From an uncultured Prevotellaceae bacterium (lineage in GTDB: Bacteria; Bacteroidota; Bacteroidia; Bacteroidales; Bacteroidaceae): a DNA stretch of 63,757 bases. Below, in pieces: positions 1 to 7,555 of this stretch (position 1 is the first letter of the stretch; the number at the start of each line of letters is the position of its first letter). Location of the stretch: NCBI GenBank assembly GCA_900318585.1, contig ONKY01000124.1, positions 1 to 63,757 of the forward strand, given 5' to 3'. Under the pieces are notes generated by a model that was given only the letters and a program-made list of their open reading frames with translations, was not told the origin of the DNA and searched no databases. The translations under genes and the position numbers were made by a program.

Positions 1-67
1 ATTCGTAACCCAGTTTTTCCTCAATCTCCCAGACTGCCTTTATACAAAGAAAAGCTGAGAATTCTTA

Positions 68-75
68 CAAAGTTA
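68..75 (-). promoter_or_regulatory. Bacteroidota -7 element facing left
   Basis: The minus strand reads TAACTTTG, a match to TAnnTTTG. It would drive a gene lying to the left of the window. On the minus strand the bases from about 48 down to 1 can be read as a plausible peptide (KAVWEIEEKLGYE), but that frame has no start codon after its last stop, so I do not call a gene. Confidence 0.4.
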
Positions 76-200
76 CGAAAAGTCGAGAGCAAAACAAAGA
101 AATTCATTTCTTTTTTTGCCGAGACGGAGTAACTTCGCGACTTTTTGTCGCAAAGTTACAAAAAAAACGTAAAACGCTTGCACGTTTCAGGGAAATATAT

Positions 201-208
201 TACATTTG
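201..208 (+). promoter_or_regulatory. frr promoter -7 element
   Basis: TACATTTG matches the TAnnTTTG consensus. A TTG at 178-180 lies 20 bases upstream, the usual spacing for the -33 element. The frr ATG is at 238, giving a leader of about 25 bases. Confidence 0.6.
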
Positions 209-237
209 CGGTCAGAAAAGCTAAAAACTCAAGAATT

Positions 238-798
238 ATGATAGACGTTAAGGAAACATTGAAGAAGAGTGAAGAGAGAATGGAGATGGCAGCCATGTTC
301 CTTGAGGACGAGCTGAACCGTATCCGTGCCGGTCGTGCCAACGTGGCCATTCTCGACGGAGTGAAAGTGATGAGCTACGGCTCGAAGGTACCACTCAACC
401 AGGTGGCATCGGTCAATTGCCCCGACGCCCGTACCATAGCCATAAAGCCATGGGATCGCAAGCAGATCAAGGACATTGAGAAGGCCATCATGGACAGCGA
501 TGTAGGCATCACACCGGAGAACAACGGCGAGGTGATCCGTCTGAGCATCCCGCAGCCCACCGAGGAGCGCCGCCGCGACCTGGTGAAGCAGTGCAACAAG
601 ATTGCTGAGAAGGCCAAGGTGGAGGTTCGCAATGTCCGTAGCGACATCAAGGACAAGCTGAAGAAGGCCATCAAGGACGGACTCTCCGAGGACAATGAGA
701 AGGACGCCGAGCAGGAGCTCCAGAAGATTCACGACAAGTACATCAAGAAGCTCGATGCGCTTATCGAGGCGAAGAACAAGGAAATTATGACGGTTTGA
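238..798 (+). CDS. frr: Ribosome recycling factor
   Basis: The 186-residue product is the ribosome recycling factor, which works with EF-G to split the post-termination ribosome in the cytoplasm. Its length equals the family norm of about 185. The N-terminus (MIDVKETLKKSEERMEMA), the RIRAGRANVAILDGV segment and the C-terminal KIHDKYIKKLDALIEAK helix are typical. An upstream in-frame extension to 145 exists, but it would run through the promoter, so I place the start at ATG 238. The gene is followed at once by a strong terminator, so it is probably monocistronic. The frr-rsgA neighbourhood is common in Bacteroidota; here an unrelated lipoprotein gene on the other strand lies between them. Confidence 0.96.
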   Translation: MIDVKETLKKSEERMEMAAMFLEDELNRIRAGRANVAILDGVKVMSYGSKVPLNQVASVNCPDARTIAIKPWDRKQIKDIEKAIMDSDVGITPENNGEVIRLSIPQPTEERRRDLVKQCNKIAEKAKVEVRNVRSDIKDKLKKAIKDGLSEDNEKDAEQELQKIHDKYIKKLDALIEAKNKEIMTV

Positions 799-836
799 CG
801 CCCTTCGTCAAGCCAACTGCGATATTTACATCCTTT

Positions 837-872
837 ACCCTGCCGTTCATAGCGGCAGGGTTTGTTGTTTCT
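837..872 (+). terminator. Rho-independent terminator of frr
   Basis: Perfect 9-bp arms ACCCTGCCG (837-845) and CGGCAGGGT (853-861) with a 7-base loop, followed by TTGTTGTTT. Confidence 0.8.
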
Positions 873-885
873 CCTAGGGGGTGAG

Positions 886-1635
886 TTATTTGTTGTCCTC
901 AATCAACCCTGTGCTGTCCAGCCCGAACAGCTTCTTTCCCTCGTTGGTCAGATAGGGAAGGACACTCTCCGTCGGTACGACGAAGTCATGGTAGAAGTGT
1001 GTGCCCGTCTGAGCCTTTATCTTGCATTGCTCAGCGATAGGCCACAGCCAGAAGTCCTCGAGGTTTAGGCTGATGTCCTCCTTCTCCTGCTCGTTGGCAT
1101 ACTGCTGGGCAAGCTGAATCAGGTCATCTCTGGTCATAGTGGATACTTCCTGAGGTGTCATCATCCGTCCGTCTGACAGCCTCACAATCCATACGGATTC
1201 CCTCGGTCCTCCGTTGCCATAGACACCGTCGGAGACTTCGAGCACGGCGCATTGTGCATTTCTGTAGGGGCTGATAATCTGCAGGTGATAGACGCAGAGG
1301 GTTTCCAACTCGCCTTTGCTAACACCCTTTCTGAAACGCTCAAAGAAGTTCTCGCCAATTGCCTCGAGCGTCTCCCCTTCAGGGGCGCCAATCTCTTCGG
1401 CCAAGCTTGAGCGTGAGATGAGTTCTTTGATAGCGTTTGCGACATTTGTCTGTTGCTCTCCTTCACCGATAGGTATGGGCAGCGTCAACTCCAAGCTGGC
1501 GGGCACGCCTTCAGGTCCTTGGGCGTTGGCATTCTTCTCATAGTTTCTGAATACGAGGGGCAAGCTTGAATCGCCTGCACACGATGCCAGCAGCATGGTA
1601 GTTGCCAGTATCAGGAATAATTGTAGTTTCTTCAT
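886..1635 (-). CDS. DUF3298/RsiV-like lipoprotein
   Basis: The 249-residue product has a lipoprotein signal (MKKLQLFLILATTMLLASC, lipid-bearing Cys about residue 19), so it is expected to be anchored in an envelope membrane. The body resembles the DUF3298 family, related to the RsiV ectodomain: a predicted N-terminal strand region, a central segment around VWIVRLSDGRMMTPQEV and a C-terminal YHDFVVPTESVLPYLTNEGK stretch typical of that fold. Its function is unknown; RsiV itself binds lysozyme as an anti-sigma factor, but no transmembrane anti-sigma part is present here. It is transcribed alone, convergent with frr, from a TACCTTTG promoter at 1703-1710. The family assignment is by recognition only. 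Confidence 0.75.
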   Translation of the reverse strand: MKKLQLFLILATTMLLASCAGDSSLPLVFRNYEKNANAQGPEGVPASLELTLPIPIGEGEQQTNVANAIKELISRSSLAEEIGAPEGETLEAIGENFFERFRKGVSKGELETLCVYHLQIISPYRNAQCAVLEVSDGVYGNGGPRESVWIVRLSDGRMMTPQEVSTMTRDDLIQLAQQYANEQEKEDISLNLEDFWLWPIAEQCKIKAQTGTHFYHDFVVPTESVLPYLTNEGKKLFGLDSTGLIEDNK

Positions 1636-1702
1636 AGTTTTTTATTGTTTTGTAGGTTTGTAGAATCTCTATGGTCTTTTCCTGTCCTAAGGAATGCTGT
1701 TG

Positions 1703-1710
1703 CAAAGGTA
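1703..1710 (-). promoter_or_regulatory. Promoter -7 element of the DUF3298-like gene
   Basis: The minus strand reads TACCTTTG about 70 bases before the ATG at 1635. This leaves a leader of roughly 60 bases. Confidence 0.6.
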
Positions 1711-1718
1711 CGCATTTT

Positions 1719-1799
1719 ATTCATAATTCACAATGCATAATGCATTATTTTTAACGGCGGCAGCAAATTATTCACTTTTCACTTTTCACTTTTCACTTT
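1719..1799. repeat. Heptamer tandem arrays with a half palindromic element
   Basis: About five degenerate units of the ATTCATA type (ATTCATA, ATTCACA, ATGCATA, ATGCATT) are followed by GGCGGCAGCAAAT (1756-1768) and then TTCACTT repeated four times. The stretch 1756-1776 is identical to the right arm of the hairpin at 9989-10009. The array runs to within about 7 bases of the rsgA promoter. Confidence 0.75.
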
Positions 1800-1806
1800 T
1801 TATTTG

Positions 1807-1814
1807 TACCTTTG
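1807..1814 (+). promoter_or_regulatory. rsgA promoter -7 element
   Basis: TACCTTTG ends only 7 bases before the rsgA ATG at 1822. The transcript is therefore likely to be leaderless or nearly so. Confidence 0.65.
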
Positions 1815-1821
1815 CACGGCA

Positions 1822-2781
1822 ATGAAGGGTTTAGTAGTCAAGAATACAGGTAGCTGGTATACCGTCCGCACGGACGATGGGCAGCTTGTGGATTGTAAGG
1901 TGAAGGGCAACTTCCGCCTGAAGGGCATCCGCAGTACCAATCCTGTTGCCGTGGGCGACAGGGTGGTTGTGTCTTCATTCCTTGAAGGAAGTCGGGAGGG
2001 AGCCTTCATCACTGAGATAGAAGAACGTCGCAACTACATTATTCGCAAGAGCATCAACCTTTCCAAGCAGAGCCACATCCTGGCTGCCAACGTTGACCAG
2101 GCGTTGTTGATTATTACCGTTAGCCGCCCGCAAACCTCCACCACGTTCATCGACCGCTTCCTCGCTTCTGCCGAGGCCTATCGCGTGCCCGTTGTGCTGG
2201 TGTTCAACAAGACGGACTTGCTTGACGGCGACGAGCGTCGTTACCAGCAGATGATGGTCAGCCTTTATGAGACCATCGGCTATGAGTGCCGCCAGATTTC
2301 CGCTTCTACGGGCGACGGCGTGGAGGAACTGCATCCGCTGCTGGAAGGAAAGATTACGCTACTCAGCGGCAATAGCGGCGTGGGAAAGTCTACGCTTATC
2401 AACCGTCTTGTACCTGGCGCTAACCTCCGCACGGCAGAGATTTCTGACGCCCACAACACGGGTATGCATACCACAACGTTTTCAGAGATGATACCTTTAT
2501 CCTCCCTGTCAACAGTAGAGGGAACATCATATCTCATCGACACGCCGGGCATCAAGGGCTTCGGAACCTTTGACATGGAGCCGGAGGAGGTGACCAGCTA
2601 TTTCCGTGAGATATTCCACTTCTCCAAGGACTGCCGCTTCAGCAACTGTACCCACACCCATGAACCCGGCTGTGCCGTGCTGAAAGCTTTGGATGACCAT
2701 TACATCGCCCAGAGCCGCTATCAGTCCTATCTCTCCATGCTCAACGACAAGGATGAGAGCAAGTACCGCGAAGCCTATTAA
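1822..2781 (+). CDS. rsgA: Ribosome small-subunit biogenesis GTPase RsgA
   Basis: The 319-residue product is the circularly permuted GTPase RsgA (YjeQ), which checks late 30S subunit maturation. Visible parts in order are an N-terminal OB-fold (about 1-70), the G4 motif NKTDLLD, the P-loop GNSGVGKST, the G3 motif DTPG, and a C-terminal zinc-binding stretch with Cys/His ligands around [15 protein letters not shown]4 preceding the P-loop is diagnostic of the permutation. The start is ATG 1822; a TTG at 1804 would lie inside the promoter. The gene probably stands alone, ending in a hairpin terminator. The short distance to its promoter suggests leaderless translation. Confidence 0.95.
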   Translation: MKGLVVKNTGSWYTVRTDDGQLVDCKVKGNFRLKGIRSTNPVAVGDRVVVSSFLEGSREGAFITEIEERRNYIIRKSINLSKQSHILAANVDQALLIITVSRPQTSTTFIDRFLASAEAYRVPVVLVFNKTDLLDGDERRYQQMMVSLYETIGYECRQISASTGDGVEELHPLLEGKITLLSGNSGVGKSTLINRLVPGANLRTAEISDAHNTGMHTTTFSEMIPLSSLSTVEGTSYLIDTPGIKGFGTFDMEPEEVTSYFREIFHFSKDCRFSNCTHTHEPGCAVLKALDDHYIAQSRYQSYLSMLNDKDESKYREAY

Positions 2782-2798
2782 CCTTATATAATATAACA

Positions 2799-2850
2799 AG
2801 AATCGCGCGAACCTTTATTCAGGACGCGCGATTCTCTTCATTCTTATTTC
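2799..2850 (+). terminator. Hairpin terminator of rsgA
   Basis: Perfect 11-bp arms AGAATCGCGCG (2799-2809) and CGCGCGATTCT (2825-2835), followed by the T-rich CTTCATTCTTATTT. Confidence 0.7.
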
Positions 2851-2924
2851 GTCATCTGCTTGACCGTCTTTTCCGGACGGCGGACAATGCTGATGCCCCG
2901 TTCTGGAGTTGGTACGCACTGTCA

Positions 2925-2999
2925 TAGGTACTCTCGCTCGGAAATGCAAAAGAAAAATGGTTTTTCTTTTGGCTTTTCGCTCGCTTATTTGTACCTTTG
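2925..2999 (+). repeat. 75-bp hairpin-promoter module, copy 1
   Basis: This stretch aligns without gaps to 59225-59299 with about 64 of 75 identical bases by hand count. It contains a near-palindrome (GCAAAAGAAAAA against TTTTTCTTTTGGC) and ends in the -7 element TACCTTTG (2992-2999). It drives the peptidase gene whose ATG is at 3020. The rest of the 2836-3019 gap shows no gene. Confidence 0.7.
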
Positions 3000-3019
3000 T
3001 CGCCAAAACACTGAAGAAT

Positions 3020-5464
3020 ATGATGAAAAGAATGTTTTCTATGTGTGTGCTGGCCTTAGCGGTAGCTGCGTCGGCACAGGTAAAGACAGTAGTCCACGAG
3101 TTTAACCATGCGGGGCCGTTTGCCGTTAGTCAGCCGTTTGCCGTTGACACGGTGGACGTGCAGGGCAAGAAGTTCGATGACACGTCGTTGCTCAAAGCCG
3201 TCAGCTTGAAGCAGACTGCGACAGAGACTTATAAGGGGGTCGTGCTGCCCTCTCTGAAGGACAGCCGCAGTGTGGGCGTGCTGACGTTCTATGTGAACAA
3301 CAGCGACTATGTGAAAGGAAAGATTGAGGTGAAGGGGCCCAAGAACTACAAGCTCTTCATTGACGGTCAAGAGGCCGGTGGCGGGGAGCTGAAGTTAGCA
3401 CCTGAGCACCATACGTTGGCCATCAAATACTTAGCCGAGCCGAACGACACGGACAGCTTGAGTGTCACCATCGAGGCACAAAAGACGGTGGCCTATACGC
3501 TGGACAAGCGTCATCCCTACATGGTTCACGACCTGACGGACGGCAAACGGGTGCGCAGCGTAAGCTTGTCGCCCGACGGGGGACTGGTCATCGTGGGCTA
3601 TCAGACTACGGAGCGTGGCGGCAAGAGCCGCTACGAGTACGAGCTGCGCGACGTAAAGAGCGGGCGACTCGTCAGGACACTGCCCACGGCAGGCCGCTGG
3701 ATGCCACGGACGAATGCTTTGATTGCTGAGGAGAAGGAGGAGGCTGGACGCGTGCTCTACAAGGTGAACCCACTGACCGGCGAACGCACCCGCTGGGCCT
3801 CAGGAGTACCTGATGGCAGCTACACTGTCAGCCCCACAGAGGACTATCTGATACTCTCCGTGCAGGAGGAAGGAACGAAGGAGGATAAGGATGTGTTTGA
3901 GGTCTTGGAGATGGATGATCGGCAGCCAGGCTGGCGCAACCGCAACTATCTGATGAAATACAACGTGCAGACGGGTGTCGCACAGCGCATCACCTTCGGA
4001 ACGAAAGGCGAGCACCTGGCCGACATCTCGCAGGACGGCAGCAAGCTGCTCATCGTCTCGTCGTACTCACGATTGGCCAAGCGCCCGACGGAGGTGGAGG
4101 ATGTGTTCATCATGGACGCCCGAACGCTGAAAGTAGACACTTTGCTGCAGTGCGAGGGATTCCTGGGAGACTGTGGCTTTTCGCCTGATGGCTCGCAAAT
4201 TTTGTTTATGGGAACGCCAGAGGCTTTCGGCCGAATTGGCTGTCAGCTGCCTGCCGACGTGACGCCGAGTATGACGGAGAACGAGCTGTTCCTCTACGAT
4301 ATTGCCACGAAGAAGGTGACACCGCTGACGAAGGATTTCGACCCATCGCTTGACGGCGGTCCTGACTGGTCGTGGGCTGACGGGAATATTTATTTCCGTG
4401 CCGAGTGCCGCGACTACATCTACCTCTACCAGCTCAATCCTAAGACGGGCAGGATTCAGAAGCTTCCCTGCAATGGCGACGATATCTACCGCTTCGACAT
4501 GGCTTCCCATGCCACCACTATAGCATGGCTCTCCTATAATACTATGGAACCGGCCTCGGCATACGTTGCCAGCCAGCCATGGTCTAAGTCCTGTCTTACA
4601 CTCTTCAAGGGCAGTGAGGCCCTCGGCGATGCAGAGGTAGGCACCTGCGAGGACTGGAACTTCAAGAACTCGCGTGGCGACACCGTCTATGGACGTCTCT
4701 ATCTGCCGAAAGACTTCGACAAGACAAAGCAGTACCCGATGATTGTCTACTACTACGGTGGCTGCTCGCCCGTGAGCCGATATTTTGAGTCGCCATACGC
4801 CCCGCAGTACTGGAACTCCCTGGGCTACGTGGCTTATATCCTGGAACCCAGCGGCGCCACAGGCTTCGGTCAGGAGTGGGCGTCGCGCCATGTGAACACC
4901 GCTGGCCGTGGCCCTGCCGAGGACATCATCGAGGGCACAAAGAAGATATGCGAGGAGCATCCCTTCATCAATCCGAAAAAGATAGGTTGCATGGGTGCAT
5001 CCTACGGTGGCTTCATGACGCAGTACCTGCAGACCGTGACCGACATCTTCGCCGCAGCCGTCAGCCATGCCGGTATCACCAATCACACCAGCTACTGGGG
5101 CGAGGGCTACTGGGGCTATAATTACAGCGAGGTGTCAATGGCCAACAGCTACCCCTGGAGCCACCGGCAGCTGTACGTTGACCAGAGCCCGCTGTTCAAC
5201 GCCGACAAGATTCACACGCCGCTACTGCTGCTTCACGGCAATGCCGACACGAACGTGCCGCTGATAGAGAGCCTCCAAATGTTCACCGCCCTGAAACTGT
5301 TAGGCCGCGACGTAGCGCTGGTGGAGGTGGAAGGCGAGAACCACCACATCCTGGACTATGCCAAGAAGGAGAAATGGCTGGCTACGCAGATGGCGTGGTT
5401 TGCCCGTTGGTTGAAGGACGACCCCACGTGGTGGGAGGCACTCTATCCGAAGAAAAACCTGTAA
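3020..5464 (+). CDS. S9 family prolyl oligopeptidase (DPP-IV-like)
   Basis: The 814-residue product is a secreted serine peptidase of family S9, probably a dipeptidyl aminopeptidase acting on peptides in the periplasm or at the surface. A signal peptide (about 1-20, ending ASAQ) is followed by a beta-propeller region (about 150-530, with TolB-like SPDG blades) and a C-terminal alpha/beta-hydrolase domain (about 560-810). The catalytic triad is visible: Ser661 in GASYGG, Asp743 in HGNADTNVPL and His775 in GENHHIL. I chose ATG 3020, 20 bases after the promoter; ATG 3023 is an alternative. The larger open frame from 2909 would run through the promoter. A heptamer repeat and surE follow. Confidence 0.92.
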   Translation: MMKRMFSMCVLALAVAASAQVKTVVHEFNHAGPFAVSQPFAVDTVDVQGKKFDDTSLLKAVSLKQTATETYKGVVLPSLKDSRSVGVLTFYVNNSDYVKGKIEVKGPKNYKLFIDGQEAGGGELKLAPEHHTLAIKYLAEPNDTDSLSVTIEAQKTVAYTLDKRHPYMVHDLTDGKRVRSVSLSPDGGLVIVGYQTTERGGKSRYEYELRDVKSGRLVRTLPTAGRWMPRTNALIAEEKEEAGRVLYKVNPLTGERTRWASGVPDGSYTVSPTEDYLILSVQEEGTKEDKDVFEVLEMDDRQPGWRNRNYLMKYNVQTGVAQRITFGTKGEHLADISQDGSKLLIVSSYSRLAKRPTEVEDVFIMDARTLKVDTLLQCEGFLGDCGFSPDGSQILFMGTPEAFGRIGCQLPADVTPSMTENELFLYDIATKKVTPLTKDFDPSLDGGPDWSWADGNIYFRAECRDYIYLYQLNPKTGRIQKLPCNGDDIYRFDMASHATTIAWLSYNTMEPASAYVASQPWSKSCLTLFKGSEALGDAEVGTCEDWNFKNSRGDTVYGRLYLPKDFDKTKQYPMIVYYYGGCSPVSRYFESPYAPQYWNSLGYVAYILEPSGATGFGQEWASRHVNTAGRGPAEDIIEGTKKICEEHPFINPKKIGCMGASYGGFMTQYLQTVTDIFAAAVSHAGITNHTSYWGEGYWGYNYSEVSMANSYPWSHRQLYVDQSPLFNADKIHTPLLLLHGNADTNVPLIESLQMFTALKLLGRDVALVEVEGENHHILDYAKKEKWLATQMAWFARWLKDDPTWWEALYPKKNL

Positions 5465-5467
5465 TAA

Positions 5468-5544
5468 TTACGAATTACGAGTTACGAATTACGAGTTACG
5501 AGTTACGAATTACGAATTACGAATTACGAGTTACGAATTAAGAG
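5468..5544. repeat. Heptamer array TTACGA(A/G), eleven units
   Basis: Ten perfect TTACGAA or TTACGAG units are followed by one TTAAGAG. The array starts 3 bases after the peptidase stop codon and ends 2 bases before the surE ATG, so it contains the whole surE translation-initiation region. Confidence 0.95.
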
Positions 5545-5546
5545 GT

Positions 5547-6305
5547 ATGGCGAGACCACTGATATTGATATCCAACGACGACGGTTACCAGGCAAAAGGA
5601 ATAAACTGTCTGGTAGAAATGCTGCAAGATATGGCCGACATCATAGTTTGTGCGCCTGAAGATGTCCGTTCGGGCTTCTCATGTGCTTTCTCCGCTACCA
5701 CACCGCTACGTCTTCAGAAACGGAACGAGTACCCAGGAGTGCAGATATGGTCAAGCAACGGCACCCCCGTAGACTGCGTGAAACTCGCCCTCTCCGAAAT
5801 CTGCCCTCGCCGCCCTGACATGATTATCGGAGGCATCAATCACGGCGACAATGGTTCGGTCAACACCCACTATTCAGGCACAATGGGCGTCACATTGGAG
5901 GGTTGTATGAAGTATATCCCCTCAGTGGCCTATTCCTTATGTGACCACCGCGAAGATGCCCATTTCGAACCTCTTCGTCCGTATATCCGCCAAATGACAG
6001 AGCGTGTTCTGACCGAAGGACTACCGAAAGGCGTTTGCCTGAATGTGAATTTCCCGAACACTGCCTTCCGGGGGGTAAAAGTATGCCGTATGGCTCAAGG
6101 CACGTGGTACAACGAGATTTCCACCTGCCACCATCCGCGTGGCTACGACTATTACTGGATGGTAGGTCACTACCGCAACGACGAACCAACTTGCGAGGAT
6201 ACCGACAACTGGGCGCTGTCGCACGGCTATATTGCCATTACACCCACCCGCATCGATGTCACCGCCTATGAAGCTATGCAACAACTGAAGGACTGGGAGC
6301 AATGA
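5547..6305 (+). CDS. surE: 5'/3'-nucleotidase SurE
   Basis: The 252-residue product is the survival protein SurE, a metal-dependent nucleoside monophosphate phosphatase of the cytoplasm. The N-terminal ISNDDG motif supplies the metal-binding Asp-Asp pair, and the [13 protein letters not shown] and [19 protein letters not shown] segments are family signatures. Length is normal. The stop overlaps the lpxB start by 4 bases (ATGA), indicating translational coupling. There is no conventional Shine-Dalgarno: the upstream region is the TTACGAR heptamer array, so array length could affect initiation. Confidence 0.95.
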   Translation: MARPLILISNDDGYQAKGINCLVEMLQDMADIIVCAPEDVRSGFSCAFSATTPLRLQKRNEYPGVQIWSSNGTPVDCVKLALSEICPRRPDMIIGGINHGDNGSVNTHYSGTMGVTLEGCMKYIPSVAYSLCDHREDAHFEPLRPYIRQMTERVLTEGLPKGVCLNVNFPNTAFRGVKVCRMAQGTWYNEISTCHHPRGYDYYWMVGHYRNDEPTCEDTDNWALSHGYIAITPTRIDVTAYEAMQQLKDWEQ

Positions 6306-7555
6306 AGTACTACCTGATTGTTGGAGAGGCATCGGGCGACCTGCACGCTTCCCGCCTGATGCAGTCGCTAAAAGCTATTGACGCTGAGGCTGAGTTCCGC
6401 TTCTTCGGCGGCGACGAGATGGCTGCCGTTGGCGGCACCCGTGTGAAGCACTACCGCGAACTGGCCTACATGGGCTTCATTCCTGTGCTCCTCCATTTGC
6501 CAACCATCCTCCGCAACATGCGTCTGTGCAAGCAGGACATCCGCGAGTGGCAGCCCGACGTTGTCATCCTCGTAGACTATCCTGGCTTCAACCTAAATAT
6601 AGCCAAGTACTTACACAGCCAGCAAATAACCAAGGTCTATTACTACATCTCGCCGAAGATATGGGCATGGAAGGAATACCGCATCAAGAGCATCAAGCGC
6701 GACGTGGACGAACTGTTCTCCATTCTGCCCTTCGAGGTGCCTTTCTTTGAAGAGAAACACCATTATCCCATCCACTACGTGGGCAATCCCACGGCAGACG
6801 AGGTAAGGGAGTTCTTGAAAAGTGAAAAGGTAAAAGTGAAGAGTGATAAATTTGCTACCGCCATCCCTTCCACAGAAACTATAGCCACAGATGGTAAGGC
6901 GGTAGCAAACCCTTCACCCTTCACCCTTCACCCTTCACTTATAATCCTTCTTCCTGGCAGCCGCTATCAGGAGATCAAGGACAATCTACCGCCGATGCTG
7001 GAAGCCGTCCGCGACTACCAGCAGGATTATCAGATTGTTATTGCCGGTGCTCCCTCCATCGAGCCGGAATACTATCAGCAATTCCTAACCTCTTCCCTAC
7101 AGGGGGAGACAGAGGGGGCTCAATTGGTCTTTGGCCAGACATACCCGCTACTTTCAAGAGCCCACGCCGCTCTTGTCACCAGCGGTACGGCCACCTTGGA
7201 GACGGCCCTGTTCCGTGTGCCGCAGGTGGTGTGCTACAAAACGCCGCTGCCGCGTCTCGTCGGCTGGCTCCGCAGACGCATCCTGAAGGTGAAGTACATT
7301 TCTTTGGTCAATCTTGTGGCCGACCGCGAAGTTGTTACCGAACTGGTGGCCGACACGTTCAGCGTTAGCAACATCCGCCATGAGCTGAAGGCCATCCTTG
7401 ACGGGGCAGTCCGCCAGCGAATGCTTGCCGACTATGATGAGGTATGGCAGATTCTTGGCTCACAGAAAGCTCCCGACTGTGCTGCCCGTACGATGTACGA
7501 CCTACTCAGACAGTCCGCCAATCCAGACTTCACTAAAACCAATAATTCAATATGA
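6302..7555 (+). CDS. lpxB: Lipid-A-disaccharide synthase
   Basis: The 417-residue product is LpxB, which joins UDP-diacylglucosamine and lipid X into the lipid A disaccharide at the inner membrane. Family marks are [12 protein letters not shown] near the start, [41 protein letters not shown] and [10 protein letters not shown]. Between [12 protein letters not shown] and IILLPGSR lies a foreign stretch (about residues 173-213) encoded by the palindromic heptamer element at 6820-6937. It sits at a position that may be a domain linker, and the frame stays open. A second small insert (about residues 262-273, [12 protein letters not shown]) comes from the GC-rich repeat at 7089-7118. The gene overlaps surE and the GH3 gene by 4 bases each. 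Activity is likely retained because all motifs are present. Confidence 0.93.
   Translation: MKYYLIVGEASGDLHASRLMQSLKAIDAEAEFRFFGGDEMAAVGGTRVKHYRELAYMGFIPVLLHLPTILRNMRLCKQDIREWQPDVVILVDYPGFNLNIAKYLHSQQITKVYYYISPKIWAWKEYRIKSIKRDVDELFSILPFEVPFFEEKHHYPIHYVGNPTADEVREFLKSEKVKVKSDKFATAIPSTETIATDGKAVANPSPFTLHPSLIILLPGSRYQEIKDNLPPMLEAVRDYQQDYQIVIAGAPSIEPEYYQQFLTSSLQGETEGAQLVFGQTYPLLSRAHAALVTSGTATLETALFRVPQVVCYKTPLPRLVGWLRRRILKVKYISLVNLVADREVVTELVADTFSVSNIRHELKAILDGAVRQRMLADYDEVWQILGSQKAPDCAARTMYDLLRQSANPDFTKTNNSI
6820..6937. repeat. Palindromic heptamer element read in frame within lpxB
   Basis: Order: units AAGTGAA, AAGGTAA, AAGTGAA, GAGTGAT; left arm TTTGCTACCGCC (6851-6862); centre; right arm GGCGGTAGCAAA (6898-6909); then CCCTTCA four times (6910-6937). 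The 9912-10027 copy has arms TTTGCTGCCGCC and GGCGGCAGCAAA. Both arms differ at the matching position, so pairing is kept. Confidence 0.88.
7089..7118. repeat. GC-rich palindrome-like repeat within lpxB
   Basis: CCTCTTCCCT is followed by AGGGGGAGACAGAGGGGG. It resembles 51543-51574 in sprA and more loosely 15529-15564. All three lie inside open reading frames. Confidence 0.5.

Noticed and set aside
4067..5086. A 339-codon minus-strand frame inside the S9 peptidase gene
   Set aside because: It is antisense to the catalytic domain with an intact triad, and its translation shows no recognisable fold, signal peptide or promoter.
6820..6937. lpxB as a pseudogene because of the foreign insert
   Set aside because: The frame is open throughout, all LpxB motifs before and after are intact, and the insert lies between conserved blocks.
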